Below are positions 23,741 to 34,259 of a stretch of DNA of 64,000 nt, in pieces. Location: NCBI GenBank assembly GCA_017163975.1, contig JAFFSR010000300.1:203501-267500 (forward strand), in the 5' to 3' direction. Made by a program: the position numbers and the translations under genes. The notes under the pieces were generated by a model. It was not told where the DNA came from, did no database searches, and saw only the letters and a program-made list of their open reading frames with translations. Numbering within the stretch: position 1 is the first letter of the stretch; each line of letters opens with the position of its first letter. The DNA is from Anastatus disparis (Eukaryota > Arthropoda > Insecta > Hymenoptera > Eupelmidae).

Positions 23741-23959
23741 AACTAGGTAAAAAAATGTAATAAATATTTATTATGGTTTCACCATTTATGTTTACGCATA
23801 GCATCTTATAGAGAGGCATTGCTAACAAATTTGATTCACATTGATATGAATCAATTTTTATTAATGATAATAACAAATTAAAAATTTTATGTTAATCAAA
23901 ACATTTTTATACAACGCACAAGTGTGCAAATCCACGAGATAGAGGTACATACATTAAAA

Positions 23960-24480
23960 CTTTCCCTTTACTATCGTATTATAATCAATCATAGTAGTTA
24001 CTATATGGCTATAATTATTATAACAAAATTTTAAGTTATTTTAATTACAACATAACTATCGTTATTACTACAGTATTATAATTAATCATAGACATTACTA
24101 CATAACTATAGTTATTACTGTAATATAATAATCAGTTATAGTAATTTATACCGTATTACAATCAATCATAATAATTACTATATAACTATAGTTATTACTA
24201 CATTATTCTAACCGGTCATTGTAATTACAACATAACGTTAGTGTATTATTTATTATATTAATTACTATATAATTATAGTTATTAAGACTTTACTCAATCC
24301 ATTATATTAATTACTACATAACTATCTTTATTACTACAGTATTATAATTAATTATAGTAATTACTACATAACTATAGTTATTACTTTAGTATTATATTCA
24401 ATCATAGTAGTTACTATATAACTATATTTATTAATACAGTATTTTAAGTTATAGTAACTACAACATAATACAGAAACATT
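23960..24480. repeat. ~50-bp satellite of ATAACTATAGTTATTACTAC type
   Basis: About ten degenerate units contain TAATCATAGTAATTACTA and ATAACTATAGTTATTACT. The second word is self-complementary. The array stops where the inverted TTTATGGG-type array starts. Confidence 0.8.
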
Positions 24481-24514
24481 ACTACATTATTAAAGTTACC
24501 ATATACTCATCAAC

Positions 24515-26440
24515 TATCAAGCCTTAATCCATGAACTTATAAATTTTAAACTTTTAAACCATAAACACTGGATCCATGAACCAACGAAAGGTGAACCCAT
24601 TAAACATTACATCATTAACTGATAATCCTGTAAACTGTACACCCTTTAACCATAAACGTATATACCATAAGCCCATAAACCATAAACCTATAAATCATAA
24701 CATATAAACTATGAACTTATAAACTCATAAACTATAAACCCATAAAAAATAAGACCATGAACCCAAATTCCATTAATCCTAAACCCATAAATTATTAACT
24801 CTTAAATCATGAACTTATGAACCTTGAACCTATAATTCATAAGCCTATAAACAATAATAAAAAAAATCGTGAACCAATAAACAATATACCCATAGACTAT
24901 TAACCCTTAAACCTTAAACTCATAAACCTCAAACCCATTAATAAAAAACAGTGAACTAATAAACGGTGAAACTACAAACCATAATTCTATTAACCTATAG
25001 CCATAAACGTATAAATTATAAACCTATGAACTATAAGCCCGTGAACCGTGATCCATAAATCATGAAACCATGAACTATAAACCATATACTCATAAACTAT
25101 TGAACCTTAAAACATAAACTCATAAACCTTAAACCCACAAACAAACCAACTGTAAATGCATAAATCTATTAAACATAAGCCTATAAACCATAACCTATTA
25201 AGTATAAAGCCATAAACCTATAAAGCGTAAATCCTCAAACCATAAACCCATAAACCCATAAACCTATGAACCATAAATCTTCAAACCATAAACCTAACAA
25301 CCATAAACCCATAAACCCATAAAACATAAACCTATAAACTATTAACCCATCAAGCATGAGCCCAAAAACCATAAAACAATAAACGGTAAAGCCATAAACC
25401 ATGATCACATAAGCCTATAAACCATAAAACCATAAATTATGGACTAATATATCATAGATGCATAAACCTATGAATCATGAACCCTTAAACCATAAACACA
25501 TAAACCATATACCTATAAACTGTTGATCCTCAAACTCGAACTCACATAAACCATAACCAATAAAAATCAATAATCAACGAACGGTAGACCCATAAACAAT
25601 AATCCCATAAAACCATAAATTGTAAACCCATGAACCATAAATCCAGAAATCATGAACCCATGAACTATAAAGCATACGCCCATAAACTATTAACCGTTAA
25701 ACTATAAAACCATGAACTAATAAATAATAAACTCATAAACCATAATCCTATAAATTCATAAACCATGAACCTATAAACTTTAAACCCATCAATCATAAAC
25801 GTAAGAACCTATGAATCATAAACCCTAAAATCATAACCATAAAGCCATAAAATATAAACCATATACCCATAAACCCATAAACCATATATTAATAAACTAT
25901 TTACTCTTAAACCATGGATGCATAAACCTTAAACAAATAAACCATAAATGAAAAAAAATGAACTAATAAACGGTAAACCCATAAGCCATAAACTATAAAC
26001 CAAAAAACCATAAACTAATAAATGATAAGCCTATCAACCATAAACTCATAAACCATTAAACGATAACTTATAAATCAAAAAATCATGAACTAATAAACGA
26101 TAAACCCATCAACCATAAACCCATAAACCATTAAAACACAAACCCATAAACCATGAACCCATAAACCATAGACCCATAAACAATAAATCCATAAACTCAT
26201 AAACCCATAAACCATAAACTATAAACCCAAAAATCATGAACTAATAAACGATAAACCCATCAGTCATGAACCCATAAACCATTAAAATACAAACCCGTAA
26301 ACCATGAACCCATAAATCATTAACCAAAAAACCATAAACCCATAAACCATAAGCCAAAAAGCCATGAATCTATGAACCATAAACTATAAACCATAACCGT
26401 ATAAACCTATCATCCAATAATCTATAAACTTATGAACCAT
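24515..26440 (-). repeat. Inverted 1.9-kb TTTATGGG-type array (AACCATAAACCCATAAA)
   Basis: Reverse complement of the 10078-17290 repeat. G-rich words all lie on the minus strand here (CCCATAAA, ACCATAAA on the plus strand). Units are degenerate and I found no clear higher-order period. The two arrays are arranged head to head around 17.3-24.5 kb. Confidence 0.95.
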
Positions 26441-27390
26441 AAAGATATCAAATGATTTATTTTCCTCTTATAAGATCATCCTAAAATTATTATTTTATCG
26501 TATATTATTAGATGATATTGTACAGGTGATATTGTATAACAGGATGAAAAAGTGTAAAAAAAAATTTCTATCACAAGCTATAAAATTTCATATATTTATG
26601 TACATATAAATATTTTAAAATTATTACCTAAAATTAATTAAGAATAAAAGATTTATTACGCATTTAATTATATGAGTGACTTTCTAGATTCAAAAAGTCA
26701 ATAATTTTCATAATTAATAACAAAAGATTTTATGCTGACAATAGTAAAAATTTTTTTTGACAGTATAATTTATAAAATTCGTGTATACAATAATATCATT
26801 ATAAATAAAATATTACAAAGATGAAAATAAATAAAGAAATGTACAATTTGTATATGAAAAAATATAAATTTTTTGTGTATAATAAATATAATTATAAATA
26901 AAATATTACGAAAATAAAAATATATAAAAAGTGTTAATTAAGTGTTTTTTTTCATTTAAATATTTGAAATTTTATAAATTGTATTCTTCTAAACTATTAT
27001 TGACGAAAAATGTTTCTGTGCCTAACAGCATTTTTTCTAGTTTCATTGTTTCACCTGGAATAATTTTTATTTGACCAAAATTTTTCACAACTATAATGTA
27101 TATATTTCCTAAAATATAAAAGTATGTTATTTAATTGAATATACGATCAACAAAGTCATTAACTATGTTATTTAAATTTATTTACATACCAAATTCTTGT
27201 ATGTCATCAATGACTTTAACTTTACTACCTTTTTTTAACCGACTTCAAAAAGAAGGAGGTTCTCAATTCGATTGATTTTTTTTTTTTTATGTCTGCTACC
27301 TTATAATTCCGTCATTTCTAAACGGATTCGAAAAAACTTTTTTTATCTGATAGAGGATGTCTGCAGAAAGGTCCCATACGTGTCCTCACG
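26441..27390. other. AT-rich spacer; insect-type repeat motif at 27232-27280
   Basis: 26441-27230 shows nothing. At 27234 the stretch TTTAACCGACTTCAAAAAG followed by GGAGGTTCTCAATTCGA resembles a motif I recall as widely dispersed in insect genomes. The element it belongs to is not identified. Confidence 0.35.
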
Positions 27391-28129
27391 GTTCAACAAA
27401 GATTAATTTTTTTTATACCACCTGAGTAAAACATATCATTTCTTGTAGATTTTTTGCCGCTAAATCCAAATTTGACCGCAGAATTGCTTTAGCACGTCAA
27501 GTTTCTGAGATATCCTAACCTAAAAGTGCAAAAATCAATGTTTTGGCCTATATTTGAGGTTATGTAGCATCGCCAATGTTTTTTTTCTGAAAAAATAGAT
27601 ACATGTTTTTAAAGTGCTAGTCTTGCTTTTTTAAATGCCGTTGAGTTTGTTCAAATATCTATTTTGTTCTTCATGATATTTAGTTTTGAAAGTTTCAAGT
27701 GACTTGAATTTCTGAAGCCATTGACCCTTTTAGGGATTCTGGATCTAATTGATAAAATGACTTCTATACTCGATAAAAGGGCTTCAAAATTCATACTTGA
27801 GGGTTCTCGGGGTCGCTGAAAATGAAGATGATAAATATCGTATTTTTTTGACAACTTTTGGCAGCCATCTAAGAAATAAAAACTTCTTTTTTTCAACCTC
27901 GTCTTCGCTTTAAGTGATCCCGAAAATCTTCAATTGTAAATTAAAGCTATTTTATCTTTCACCTATAGAGCAGTTTTATTTTCATTAATATCATATTTGA
28001 CAAAAATTAGAAAAAATAGTGAAAAATAAAAAATATAATTTTCATTCTGTCACAGACATTTTTTTTCTAACCTACATTTAGCGATATCCAGGAACAACGA
28101 CGTGGACGTAGTAGGTTTCTGTTCCCTTT

Positions 28130-28345
28130 GGGGTGCTTGAATAGCGTGAGTCCCCTTGCCTCTCACGATCGGGGTGCTTGATTAGCGTGAGTCCCCTTGC
28201 CTCTCACGATCAGAGTGCTTGATTAGCGTGAGTCCCCTTGCCTCTCACGATCGGGGTGCTTGATTAGCGTGAGTCTCTTTGCCTCTCCCGATCATGGTGC
28301 TTGATTAGCGTGAGTCCCCTTGCCTCTCACGATCAGGGGGCTTTA
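28130..28345 (+). repeat. 41-bp minisatellite downstream of the transposon gene
   Basis: Five 41-bp units of GGGGTGCTTGATTAGCGTG followed by AGTCCCCTTGCCTCTCACG, plus a partial sixth. It ends only 15 bp before the stop of the relic gene. It is homologous, in reverse complement, to the 42-bp array at 1488. Confidence 0.9.
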
Positions 28346-28359
28346 TCAACATAAGTCTT

Positions 28360-30571
28360 TCAACAGCGTCTCCTGCCTTTCGTGACTGACTTATTTTTTT
28401 TGCGTTCGACAATTTCTTTTGTTTGTTCCTTTTTCTCTTCAGTTTTGAATTTTTTCGCCAGTGTCTGTTGCATGTCCAAAATATTTTTCCTTGTAGCTTT
28501 TCGCTTATGAGCCTTATTTGATTCCGTACTTAACGCCTAGCAGTAGTCGGCTAATAAATTCTCAGTTGGTTTACCACAATAACGTTTTTCCATTGCAGCA
28601 ATATCTTGGTGGAAGCGTTTTCCATGCTCATCACTAAAGTCACCAAGGTTATTTGGAAAAAACTCCAAGTGTGAGTGCAAAAAGTGTATTTTAAGGGACA
28701 TATTACATCCTATTTTTTTGAATTCTTGTAATCTCCAACAATTTGTACATAATTCGGATCTCTATTATTATCCAGAAAATTTGAAATCACACTTTTCAAT
28801 GCTATCTAAGCATTCAACTCTTTCTCATCAAGAGTTTTATCGAAATTTGGATCTTAAGCAAGTTTTCTAATCTGAGGACCTACGAAAACGCCTTCTTTAA
28901 TCTTTGCTTCGCTTAATTTGGGAAATATTTGTCGTAAGTATGAAAATGCACTTTTATTCTTTTTTAAGGCTTTAGTAAAGTTTTTTATGAGGCCCAATTT
29001 AATATGGAGCGGCGGTATAAGCACTTCATTTTTATCGCAAAGAGGATAATGATGAACATTTTTTTCTCCGGGTACGAATGCAAGCCAAGTATAAAAGCAA
29101 TTACTTTTAAATCTTCACATACGAGCCATCGGTATTCTGAGTATTTTAGTTTGTTAAGAATCAATTTCATACTGTCATATGACTCTTTCAATTCAGTTGT
29201 ATAAGCAACTGGAACTGAAGGAAATTTATTACCATTATGCAGTAATATAGTTTTCAAGCTGGATTTAGAAGCATCAATGAATAGCCTCCAGTTTTGAGGA
29301 TCTTCTGGTGAATTTAACGCTTTTAATAAGTCTGTAATATTAGTGCAATAGTAAAGGCCCTCGCTACATGTAAAGAATTGAACGAATTTTTGTTCACATG
29401 TGCGAAATTCTGTAATCTTTACTTTAGGTTGTAAAAGGTTCCATTCTTTAACCCTTTCGTGCATATAAGGAACTGACAATCATAACGTTTCTGAAACTAG
29501 AAAATTTCGATGTCCGGCATCGAGCTAAATCCAAATCTGGAGTCAGATTTTCGAAATTATAATAATTGGGCCCAATACCGAGGGGGCCCAATCTTAAAAT
29601 TGAATATTTTGAAAAACAAAAAATACCAACGTATTCTGCGTAAAATTTCAAGAAGAAATTTTTTCTATTATTTTTCTGATTAGACACACCAATTTCAAGT
29701 AAAAAATTATTGAACGTGTAGGATATTGGGTCTGCTTTTACTCAGGGATCCGATATCCTAGAAATTCAATAATTTTTTACTCGAAATTGGTGTGTCTTAT
29801 CAAAAAAATGACCAGAATGATTTCTTCTTAAAATTTCGTGTAGAATACGATGGTATTTTTTATTTTTCAAAACTTTGCATTTTAAGAGTGGGCCCCCTCG
29901 GTATTGGGCCCAATTATTATAATTTCGAAAATCTGACTCCAGATTTGGATTCAGCTCGATGCCGGACATCGAAATTTTCTAGTTTCAGAAACGTTATGAT
30001 TGTCAGTTCCTTATATGCACGAAAGGGTTAAACCGAGAGGCTAGCAATTCTGCTTTGTACTTCGTAGGTTCTAGATCGCGAACGAGATCATTTAAATCCT
30101 CTTGTCGAAAACATTGTCTTCGGTGGTCGAGTTGTTGTTAAATTGTCGACTTGTTGAGTTATTTGGAGGCGGTATAAGAGCTGGTTCTGATTTGTTACGA
30201 AGTACTGGTTTTTTTGCTGACTTAACATTTGCATACTCAATCTTCTTTTTATCCTTCGTCGAAAATCCTGTTACTTTTGTCAAACAAAAAAAACAATCAG
30301 TTACATGATCTTGCTGCTCATTCCAAATCATAGGTACTGAGAATTTAAGATAACTCTCGGAACCTTGTAGCCATGATAATAAATTTTTTTTACAAGTTGA
30401 GCAGCAAAATTGTGGTATAAAAGATTTACTACCATTATTCACGGAACGATTAATATACAAACGGTAAGCTTCAGCTATCGTACTGGTTATAACGTAAGTT
30501 TGCTTTTTTGTTCTGTAATTTCCACATATATAACAAAAGAAATTAGAAGAATTCGCACATTCTCGGACCAT
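28360..30571 (-). pseudogene. Transposon-borne gene of unknown function (multi-copy arthropod family), decayed
   Basis: Starts at ATG 30571 (MVRECANSSNFFCYICGNY) and ends at TGA 28360. The N-terminal region has possible zinc ligands: FCYICG, FCCSTCKKNLLSW and DCFFCLTKV. After a 1-base frameshift near 30110 it reads EDLNDLVRDLEPTKYKAE, is interrupted by the MITE at 29452-30027, and resumes with KITEFRTCEQ, NWRLFIDASKSSLK, LHNGNKFPSVPV, LKESYDSMKLILNKLKYSEY, IPPLHIKLGLIKNF, EGVFVGPQIRKL, HLEFFPNNLGDFSDEHGKRF and AAMEKRYCGKP. Frameshifts (near 29085) and stops (for example in the VGPQIRKLA region) show decay. I recall similar uncharacterised proteins in many arthropod genomes but know no function. 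Its place between TIRs suggests a transposon protein. Confidence 0.65.
29452..30027. mobile_element. 576-bp palindromic MITE with TTAA duplication (piggyBac-like)
   Basis: The ends read CCCTTTCGTGCATATAAGG and its complement, flanked by TTAA at 29448-29451 and 30028-30031. The arms are near-perfect inverted repeats meeting near 29740. TTAA targets and CCC ends are typical of piggyBac. Removing the element plus one TTAA joins LASRF directly to KEWNLLQ in one frame of the surrounding gene, which proves the insertion. The frames over it are palindrome artefacts. Confidence 0.9.
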
Positions 30572-31439
30572 CGCAAAGACAATTCTACTATTAAAGTTTT
30601 ATAAATAAATATTCTGAACTGTCCAAAAATTTCGATAAGAAAAAATTAAAAAAGATAAAAAAGATTTGAATAATAGAATTAAATATGAGAGTAACGACCT
30701 TATGAAATATGATAGTAGTCAGATATTAAAGATAGTAATCAGATATTGAAGATAGTAATAAGACCCATGATGAGGTTTACTACCAAGTACAAATTCATTA
30801 CTGTAATGTAAATAAATAGTCACTACTTAACAAATATAAGGTAAACTATAGTGACGGAATACTTTCTGACACAGTTGTAAAAAAATAGTTACCTTTTGGA
30901 AAAACGTTTGGGTTATGTGAATTTTGCTTTTGCGAGTTTGAAGATTCGGTTTTGGGGTATGTAATTTTATTTGATATATGTGTATTTCGGGTTTCTAGAT
31001 ATGTGCGTTAGAAGTTTGTGGATTTCGCGAGTTTTAAATTTGTGGACTAATACATAGTTCGTGAGAATATCTCAAAAAAAAAATTTGTATTTGAACAAAC
31101 TCAACGACATTTAAAAAAGCAAGACTTGCACTTTAAGATGCTATGTCTACTTTATCAAGGAAGAAAACATTAGCGATGCTACTTGGCCTATAACCTCAAG
31201 TATAGGCCAAAACGTCGATTTTTGCACTTTTAGGTTAGGATATCTCAAAAACCTGATGTGCTAAAGCAATTCTGCGGCCAGATTTGGATTCAGCGCCAAA
31301 AAATCTACAAGAAATGATATGTTTCACTCAGGTGAAAAAATTTTGTTGAACCGCGAATTATTGGGCCAATATTCGGTTTGTATGAGCAAATTATCAAATT
31401 AAGAAAAACCGGGTGTTTCTTTTTCTCATTTACCTCTCT

Positions 31440-31495
31440 TATACTTCGCCTGCTATACTTTCTCTCTGTCTCTCTCTCTGTTTCTTCTCTCTCTT

Positions 31496-31537
<42 letters not shown>

Positions 31538-31545
31538 AGCTCTGT
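31440..31545. repeat. (CT)n microsatellite tract
   Basis: TCTCTC runs with G interruptions, immediately before the LINE fragment. Confidence 0.85.
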
Positions 31546-31559
31546 GAAGCCAACTCAAC

Positions 31560-33320
31560 TCTGCTAAACTTTGTGAAGTCTCAAAGGTTCTGGAGAGGGT
31601 GGTCCATTCTCAAATGTATGCTCATATAAAGAAGAAGGCCCTGCTTGACTTCCTTCAGGCAGGTTTTCGAAGGGCAAATAGCACTCAGACAGCACTCCTG
31701 AAGCTTTTAGAGTATGTCCGTCTTGCGATTGATAAGAAAATGATAACTGTGCTGCTATTGTTCGACTTTTCAAAGGCGTTCAAAACAGTACCTCATTCAC
31801 GTCTCCTTCGTAAAATTCGTTCTTTTAATTGCTCAGACACGGTCATACGTTGGTTTGCGTCTTACTTAAGGAACAGATATTACTCTGTTCCTGATTTAGA
31901 AAATCGAGTTAGAGATTGGAATTCATGTACAGCTGATGTACCGTAGGGTAGTGTTCTTGGCTCACTGCTATTTTCAATTTACATCAACGATCTTCCTTCG
32001 AGTTTGACTAAGGCTAAGCATATTCTTTTTGCTGACGATCTTTAGCTTTATTACTCGTTCCTACCGGTGAATTTTGAGAAAGAGATCAATTTTATGAACC
32101 ATGAGGTTGCTGCCGTAGTCAAGTAGGCAAATGACAATGAACTCACTTTGAATCCTACCAAGATGCAGGCTATGTTCTTGGGAAGTGAATAGTACATAGC
32201 AAGAATTGATCGATTGACATGCCCTCCTATTCTTCTAAAGGATGTGTCCATTCCTTACACAGATATCGTTAAAAACTTGGGAGTCTGGTTAAATAGTACT
32301 TTAAATTGGAGTAAACAATTTTACTCGATAGTTAATCGTATCTTTAATACTCTACAGTCTTTCCGGTTCCATAGACATGCCTTGTCCAGAAAGGTTAGGA
32401 AGGAGTTAGTTGAGGCCTTGATCTTTCCGATTCTCGACTACTGTTGTGTAGTTTATGATGATCTGCCTCAAACTCTGAATCTAAAACTTCATCGTGCTCT
32501 TAACGCTTGTGTTATATTTGTGTTTGATAATATTGGGTGGCGGGATAGGGTCACTCCTTTTCGCCTTGAACTTGGTTGGATATCGGCTAAAAATAGGTGG
32601 CTCTATTTTGAAATGACACTAGCTCACTCTATTGTGTCTTATCAGAATCCATCTTACCCAGCTTCTAAGTTCCTACGCGTTAATGTAGATGCGGTGGTCA
32701 GGTCATCAAATAAATTACCTGTGAGACTGCTCATATGCCCAGTCGTACATATTGCTTCAATGCTGAACTATATTGTTTCTTCAGCATCGATTTTCATTAA
32801 TAATAATGTAGATTTATTTCCTGGTTTTGAAAGTAGGTTAATCCAGGTTGTCAAAATGCGACTATTAAACAAATTCCTTAGTGATGAGCGCACTGAGTGG
32901 CATGGTTAAATGCTTCTTGGGTGTTTCTTGCTATATCTAAATTAAGCTCTACTACAGTCATTGAATATAGACCTTGAATGGTTGCTATATAAATATAAAT
33001 TTAAAATCTAAATATTTCAATTTATCTTCATGCAAATAATTTTTTCTTTATTGACTACTTATGAGAGAAATCGCATTTATACTTTAATTATAATTATTGC
33101 TTTATATAGGATTATTTTAAGCTGTTTATATAAATGTTCAAACTTTTTGTATTCCTACTGCAAGTCATAATGCGATCTTATGTTTAAACATATTGTATTA
33201 CTGCTGTTTTTTTGTTATGAAATATTTCAGTATATTTTTATCGTATTTAATTTGTAACTACTTATAGGCCATACAGGGTTAAACCCCACGGCCTTAAATA
33301 AACGTATCTATCAATCAATC
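31560..33320 (+). mobile_element. Non-LTR retrotransposon (LINE) fragment, 5'-truncated
   Basis: Contains the reverse transcriptase relic, about 400 bp of 3' UTR, and a 3' end reading TTAAATAAACGTATCTATCA followed by ATCA repeats and then CT repeats. Short tandem tails of this sort are common at insect LINE 3' ends. The 5' part is missing and the element starts next to the CT tract. Confidence 0.8.
31563..32909 (+). pseudogene. LINE ORF2 reverse transcriptase with four in-frame TAG codons
   Basis: One reading frame runs from about 31563 to the TAA at 32907-32909 with no frameshift. It reads SKVLERVVHSQM, QAGFRRANSTQTALLKLLEY, FDFSKAFKTVPHSRLL (RT motif A with its Asp), GSVLGSLLFSIYINDLPSSL (the block usually preceded by PQ), ILFADDL (catalytic box as FADD, 32028-32039), LTLNPTKMQAMFLG and VKNLGVWLNSTLNW, followed by the usual C-terminal connection region. 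In-frame TAG codons occur at 31944, 32043, 32124 and 32190. The first replaces the Q of the usual PQG. The endonuclease domain and ORF1 are absent. Jockey/CR1-like by pattern, clade not resolved. A dead copy. Confidence 0.85.
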
Positions 33321-33384
33321 AATCTCATTCTCTCTCTCTCTCTCTCATTCTCTCTCTCTCTCTCCCTCTCTTACCTAAGCTTAA
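33321..33384. repeat. (TC)n tract
   Basis: TCTCTC runs from about 33325 to 33371, continuing from the LINE tail. Confidence 0.8.
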
Positions 33385-34259
33385 ATATGATGTTTATTAA
33401 GCTACGGAATCCACTTCATAGGGTCAAACTCGTGAAATATGGTAGTACTATATTTTGTCGCTAATTTATCGCTAATTTGTTGCTATATCCCGGATTTTGT
33501 CGCTAAAGCCGTTTTCGAGAAACAATGGGTACTCTAGCTTGATATTAAGCTACGGCATCCACTACAGTTACTTTGAAACGGCTAGGGCTAGAAACTCCAA
33601 TCTGGTTGCATAATTTGTCGCTTTAAGATAGAATAGTTCGTAAGTCCCAAAACCTTACCCAGACCCGGATATGGCCATTGGGCCTAAGTGAAAATGGAAA
33701 CTTTTTTCCTTAATAAGTCATGCGATGTTTAATAATTTGTTGCTAATTTGTCGCTGACATTTGATTATAAACTGGATTTTGTCGCTCCGGCCGTTTCCGA
33801 GAAACAATGGCTACTCTAGCTTAATATTAAGCTACGGCATCCACTACAGTAGCTCAGGAACAACTAGGGCTAGCAACTCCATTCTGGTTGCATAATTTGT
33901 CGCTTTTTTGTCGCTTTAAGAAAGGAAAGTTCATAAGTGCAAAAACTTGACCCAGACCCAGATATGACCATTGGGCCTGAGTGAAAATGAAAACTTATTT
34001 TTCTTAACCCTTTGAGGGGTACATTTTTATCTGAAAAAACGCGTTTTTCCACGTTAGTTGTTTAAAAAAAAACTTAAATTATATAAATTATTAATAAATT
34101 GTGCTTGGCCCTAATACCTTACAGTCGCAAGAGTCTAGAAAGTGTTTGTAAGCATTTACAAGTTGACAAAATGTACTGCAAGTACGAGAAAAACCAAGGC
34201 GAAAGAGGTGGTACATATATGTACCACCACCCCTCAAAGGGTTAATATATCTAATAAGT
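33385..34259. repeat. 282-bp tandem repeat with TTTGTCGCT motifs
   Basis: GGATTTTGTCGCT recurs at 33492 and 33774 (period 282), with matching surrounding sequence such as AGCTACGGCATCCACTACAG. There are about two and a half units, the last interrupted by the MITE at 34008-34241. Confidence 0.8.
34008..34241. mobile_element. 234-bp MITE with TTAA duplication (piggyBac-like)
   Basis: The ends are CCCTTTGAGGGGT and its complement, flanked by TTAA at 34004-34007 and 34242-34245. The neighbouring repeat unit at about 33705-33722 has the undisturbed site (TTCCTTAATAAGTCATGCG), which shows the pre-insertion state. There is no coding capacity. Confidence 0.9.

Larger units (their letters stand above)
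27391..31357 (-). mobile_element. ~4-kb DNA transposon relic with ~270-bp TIRs
   Basis: Arms 27391-27660 and 31088-31357 are inverted repeats of about 270 bp (shared words include GGTTCAACAAA, TCATTTCTTGTAGATTTTTT and GCTTTTTTAAATG). They enclose one minus-strand gene relic (28360-30571), a minisatellite just after its stop, and a nested TTAA MITE. No target duplication was identified and the true outer ends are uncertain. A fragment of the same element lies at 1488-1795. Confidence 0.65.

Noticed and set aside
29792..30031. Frames on both strands within the TTAA MITE
   Set aside because: The element is a palindrome, so each frame appears twice. Both are artefacts.
31563..32909. UAG recoding in the LINE
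   Set aside because: An insect-type genome is not expected to reassign UAG, and simple transitions explain all four codons.
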